Assembly (NCBI GenBank): GCA_028867145.1 | Contig: JAGWGX010000007.1 | Location: forward strand, 1-33,216 | Direction: 5' to 3' | Length of the DNA stretch: 33,216 nt | Source: Microcaldota archaeon | GTDB lineage: Archaea > Micrarchaeota > Micrarchaeia > Micrarchaeales > CABMGC01 | Part shown: piece by piece, positions 30,414 through 33,216 of the stretch | Position numbering within the stretch: the first letter of the stretch is position 1 | Layout of the letters: each line of letters starts with the position of its first letter | Position numbers and translations under genes: made by a program | The notes under the pieces: generated by a model | Seen by the model: only the letters and a program-made list of their open reading frames with translations | Database searches by the model: none | Told to the model about the DNA's origin: nothing

Positions 30414-31364
30414 ATGGCAAAGGAAGTGAAGGTAAAAGAGATTGAGGATCTGCCAGGAATTGGCCCTACTTCAGCCCAAAAGCTCCGCGACAACGGCTAT
30501 GACACACTAGACAAGGTAGCATCCGCGCTGGTCGGCGAGCTTGCTGACAAGACCGGAATCTCAACCGAGGTCGCAAAGAAGGCAATCGATGGCGCAAAGG
30601 CCGCAACAACCCTCACATTCCAGACCGGAACAGAGGCATACGATGAGACAAAGTCTCTTGGAAAGATCAGCACTGGCGCAAAGAGCCTGGATGATTTAAT
30701 CGGCGGAGGAGTCGAAGTCAAGGCAATCACTGAGGTCTACGGAAGGTTTGCTTCTGGAAAGTCGCAGATCGGTTTCACGCTTACTGTCAACGCGCAGCTC
30801 CCAAGGGAGAAGGGAGGCCTTGATGGAGCGGTTCTATTCATTGACACGGAAGGAACATTCAGCCCTGAGAGGATCGAGAGCATTGCAAAGGGCGCCGGTC
30901 TTGACCCCAAGCAGGTGCTTGAGAACATCTTCCTGATCAGGGCCCAGACAACTGAGCAGCAGGTTCTTGCCGCGGAGAGGGCGGACAAGCTGATCAAGGA
31001 GAAGAACATCAAGCTTATAGTGGTTGATTCAATCACCTCGCTCTTCAGGGCTGAGTTCCTTGGAAGGGGGACGCTAAACGAGAGGCAGCAAAAGCTCAAC
31101 GCGCACATCCACAGGCTTCAGATGCTAGCTGACACCCACAACATCGCGGTTTACATTACAAACCAGGTCATGGACAATCCGGGTATGCTCTTTGGCGACC
31201 CGACAACACCGATTGGCGGAAACATCCTTGCGCACGCCGCAAAGACAAGGCTCTACACAAGGAAGGGAAAGGAGGACAAGAGGATCGTGAGGCTAGTTGA
31301 TTCTCCAAACATGCCGGAGGGAGAGGCGGTCATTAAGATAACCACGGACGGGATAAAGGACTGA
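30414..31364 (+). CDS. radA: RadA recombinase
   Basis: The 316-residue protein has an N-terminal helix-hairpin-helix domain (IEDLPGIGPTSAQKLRDNGY) and the RecA-like core with Walker A GRFASGKSQ, FIDTEGTFSPERI, Walker B LIVVDSITSLFRAEF, and the loop-2/DNA-binding region ITNQVMDNPG to GGNILAHAAKTRLY. RadA forms filaments on single-stranded DNA and performs strand exchange. Walker A has Arg, Ala and Ser at positions where the consensus is usually EFGSGKTQ, which is still compatible with nucleotide binding. The length is normal. ATG 30414 is chosen over an in-frame TTG at 30402 because the VKEIEDLPGIG block then starts at the usual distance. Confidence 0.97.
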   Translation: MAKEVKVKEIEDLPGIGPTSAQKLRDNGYDTLDKVASALVGELADKTGISTEVAKKAIDGAKAATTLTFQTGTEAYDETKSLGKISTGAKSLDDLIGGGVEVKAITEVYGRFASGKSQIGFTLTVNAQLPREKGGLDGAVLFIDTEGTFSPERIESIAKGAGLDPKQVLENIFLIRAQTTEQQVLAAERADKLIKEKNIKLIVVDSITSLFRAEFLGRGTLNERQQKLNAHIHRLQMLADTHNIAVYITNQVMDNPGMLFGDPTTPIGGNILAHAAKTRLYTRKGKEDKRIVRLVDSPNMPEGEAVIKITTDGIKD

Positions 31365-31368
31365 GTTC

Positions 31369-32154
31369 TTGCTTTTTCTAATCGGCATCGGATTAAACAA
31401 CAGGGATATACCCTACAGCGCAGCGGACGATCTAAGCGGCGCAGATGAGGTTCTTGTGGACCAGTACACCAATTTTATAACTGATGAAGATCTCGCGTGG
31501 ATTACGAGCAAGTTCCAAATTTCTCCAAAGCTTATCCACAGATCAGACCTTGAGGAGAATGCAAAGGTGATGGTCGAGAAGGCCAAAGAAAAAGATATTG
31601 TGCTGTTAGTCTCTGGGGATCCTCTCATTGCCACGACCCACCACACAATTCTGGATCTCGCCGCAAAAAAGGGCGTGGAATACAAAATTTACCACTCCTC
31701 AAACATTTTTTCGGGAGCGATTGGGGAGAGCGGGCTTGACATATACAAGTTCGGGCCTACAACCACCATAACCTTTTGGAGCGAGAAGTACAAACCGACC
31801 TCCTTCATTGATGTTGTCAAGAAGAACTTCGAGAATGGCCAGCACACAATGTGCCTTTGCGACTACCATTACAACGAAAAGAGAAGGATGAAGGTGTCCG
31901 AGGCAATAGAGCTTCTCCATGTAGCCGATGAGACAAAAGGATACGGTTTCATAACTGAGAAGTCAAAGATCTTGGTGCTTGGCGACGTAGGAAAGGACAG
32001 CCAAGAGATAAGGTACCTACAAGTCGGAAAGATAAACAAGGAAGACCTAAGGGCATTTGAGGGAAAAGTGATCACGCTAATTGTTCCAGGGCCAATGAAT
32101 TTTGCGGAAGAGGAAGCGCTTCAAAAGTTTACGGCGCCTACTTCTCAAAATTAA
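31369..32154 (+). CDS. dph5: Diphthine synthase
   Basis: The 261-residue SAM-dependent methyltransferase begins LFLIGIGLNNRDIPYSA and has DEVLVDQYTNF, LLVSGDPLIATTHHTIL, YHSSNIFSGAIGESGLDIYKFGPTTTI (read as separate blocks) and a C-terminal GKVITLIVPGPMNFAEEEAL. It methylates the modified His of aEF2 on the way to diphthamide. The start is a TTG (31369-31371), four bases after the radA stop; this exactly matches the conserved N-terminus and there is no upstream alternative. Its 3' end overlaps the convergent taw1 gene by 17 bases. Confidence 0.94.
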   Translation: MLFLIGIGLNNRDIPYSAADDLSGADEVLVDQYTNFITDEDLAWITSKFQISPKLIHRSDLEENAKVMVEKAKEKDIVLLVSGDPLIATTHHTILDLAAKKGVEYKIYHSSNIFSGAIGESGLDIYKFGPTTTITFWSEKYKPTSFIDVVKKNFENGQHTMCLCDYHYNEKRRMKVSEAIELLHVADETKGYGFITEKSKILVLGDVGKDSQEIRYLQVGKINKEDLRAFEGKVITLIVPGPMNFAEEEALQKFTAPTSQN

Positions 32155-33160
32155 TTATTCTCCTGTCTGCGGTCTCTTGGTTGACTGAAAGAAGAACCGT
32201 CCTGCTGTGGTCATGGCAATCTGTGAACAAGTATCCTGATTCCGCTGCAATCTGCTTTGAAAACTCTACAACTTCTTCAAGTCTTGGCATCTGCTCGTAT
32301 GTAAGGTGCCTATCCTCGCTTCGCGCCCCTCCCACGAAAGAGAATCCCTTTACCTCGACATAATCCGGCTTTCCCTTTGCAATCAGGTCCGCGTATCCCT
32401 TGGCGTCAGTCATGTTGACTCCCTTCACCAAAGTGAGCCTAAACACTCTTCTTGTCTTGAGCTCTGCAAACACCTTGAGGAACTCCTGGAAGTTCTTCCA
32501 TGCATTTAACGTCTTTGCCCTTGCAACAATGTTGTAAACCTCTTCATTTGGCGCCTGTATGGAGACATAGAGCTGCGTTGGCATTACGGTTAGCTTTCTA
32601 AGTGCATTCACCATCGTCCCGTTTGTGACAATAAATGTGCTGATCTTTCTTTTGTGAAATGCTTCAATTAATATGTTCATGTGCGGATAGAAGAATGGCT
32701 CCCCAGTTAGGCTGAGTGCAACGTGTGCAGGATCATTTGCCTCTCTCCACCTTTGCAGGTCGGTCTTCGGGTTCTCCTTGAATCCGCTGATCAGCTTTCG
32801 CTGCTCTAAAATTAATCCATCAACGATTGAATCTGGGTCGTCCCACTTTCCAAGCGCATTGAGCTCGTTCCAGTTTATTCCTACTTCCTCTGGAATTATC
32901 CTCCAGCAAAAACTGCACGAGAGGTTGCAGCCGATTGCAGGAGTTGACTGCATGCACCTCCAGCTTCTAATCCCATAGAACCTGTGCTTGTAGCAGGTCG
33001 CGCCCTCCAGCTGCATGCTGCTTGCGGTGTAGGTGCAGGTCTTCACAGCAGAGTGCCTTCCCACAAAATGATAGCCCTGCCTAGTCATCATCTTCTTTAG
33101 CTCGTCTGGAACCTGCGGAGATGAAGCCGGCATTTGCACCAGCGCCTGCGTGTCGCTCAT
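32138..33160 (-). CDS. taw1: Taw1/TYW1-type radical SAM 4-demethylwyosine synthase
   Basis: The 340-residue protein has the radical SAM cluster motif CNLSCSFCW (CxxxCxxC), preceded by STPAIG, and flanking Cys residues (CTYTASS, CYKHRFYG, SWRCMQ) that bind the second cluster found in Taw1. ALSLTGEPFFYPHM, TFIVTNGTM and QLYVSIQAPNEEVY follow the family order. It condenses N1-methylguanosine in tRNA-Phe with pyruvate to start the wyosine pathway. It is preceded by its own TATA-like box at about 33190 on the minus strand. Dph5 and Taw1 both modify the elongation apparatus. Confidence 0.95.
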   Translation of the reverse strand: MSDTQALVQMPASSPQVPDELKKMMTRQGYHFVGRHSAVKTCTYTASSMQLEGATCYKHRFYGIRSWRCMQSTPAIGCNLSCSFCWRIIPEEVGINWNELNALGKWDDPDSIVDGLILEQRKLISGFKENPKTDLQRWREANDPAHVALSLTGEPFFYPHMNILIEAFHKRKISTFIVTNGTMVNALRKLTVMPTQLYVSIQAPNEEVYNIVARAKTLNAWKNFQEFLKVFAELKTRRVFRLTLVKGVNMTDAKGYADLIAKGKPDYVEVKGFSFVGGARSEDRHLTYEQMPRLEEVVEFSKQIAAESGYLFTDCHDHSRTVLLSVNQETADRRIINFEK

Positions 33161-33216
33161 TTTAGCACCGAAATAAGGCTATTTGGCAATGAAGATTTAA
33201 TAGGCTCTTCTAGGAG

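Noticed and set aside
1-33216. Mobile elements, CRISPR arrays or prophage genes
   Set aside because: No transposase, integrase, regularly spaced repeats or terminal inverted repeats were seen on either strand.

Overview
The window is a gene-dense piece of an archaeal chromosome. It encodes exosome Rrp4, proteasome alpha subunit, RNase P proteins, Orc1/Cdc6, TFE, prefoldin, Mre11, RadA, GINS, aIF2-alpha, eL42, diphthine synthase and Taw1, with AT-rich TATA boxes and short or absent leaders. Bacterial-type gyrase (gyrA and gyrB), compact genes, many tiny unrecognised proteins and moderate GC would fit a DPANN/Micrarchaeota-like or euryarchaeal lineage. That placement is inference; no rRNA is present to confirm it. 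No insertion sequence, prophage, CRISPR or other mobile element is visible, and no gene-free stretch exceeds about 230 bases.

Layout: 1-5.3 kb is a leftward block (Rrp4 fragment, SBDS, PsmA, a winged-helix protein, the two RNase P proteins Rnp2/Rnp3, Orc1/Cdc6, an Mrp-type ATPase), an edition of the archaeal exosome-proteasome superoperon fused to replication genes. 5.4-6.6 kb carries an OB-fold SSB, a Bcp peroxiredoxin and a small Met/His/Cys-rich membrane protein. 6.6-8.7 kb holds an orotate phosphoribosyltransferase-like protein and a beta-CASP RNase, divergent from a tail-anchored protein plus ADP-forming acetyl-CoA synthetase (acdB, acdA; 8.8-11.5 kb). 11.5-15.2 kb runs leftward (Mre11, DHH phosphoesterase, prefoldin beta, two unknowns). 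15.3-17.4 kb is a winged-helix protein with a large anchored surface protein. 17.4-21.8 kb is gyrB-gyrA. 21.9-24.9 kb has a COG2403-type P-loop protein, tRNA-Lys, TFE with a very basic tail, an ankyrin-like gene that looks broken or overlapping, and initiator tRNA-Met.

24.9-25.05 kb is the most striking non-coding stretch: two inverted ORB-like boxes, each with a G-rich tail pointing outward, flank a strongly AT-rich core directly upstream of a GINS gene. I read it as a candidate replication origin. Genes to its right are almost all rightward (12 of 14), and most to its left are leftward (18 of 30), as expected for two forks leaving this point.

25.1-27.4 kb is the GINS-eL42-aIF2alpha-PAC2 translation/replication operon. 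27.4-30.4 kb contains tRNA-Gly, six tiny unrecognised proteins, a DUF92 membrane protein and a possible structured RNA. 30.4-33.2 kb is RadA-Dph5 converging on Taw1.

A recurring start-site signature, TGAT followed by exactly three bases and the start codon, occurs at eleven genes. It matches the usual archaeal 16S 3' end and was used to choose several starts.
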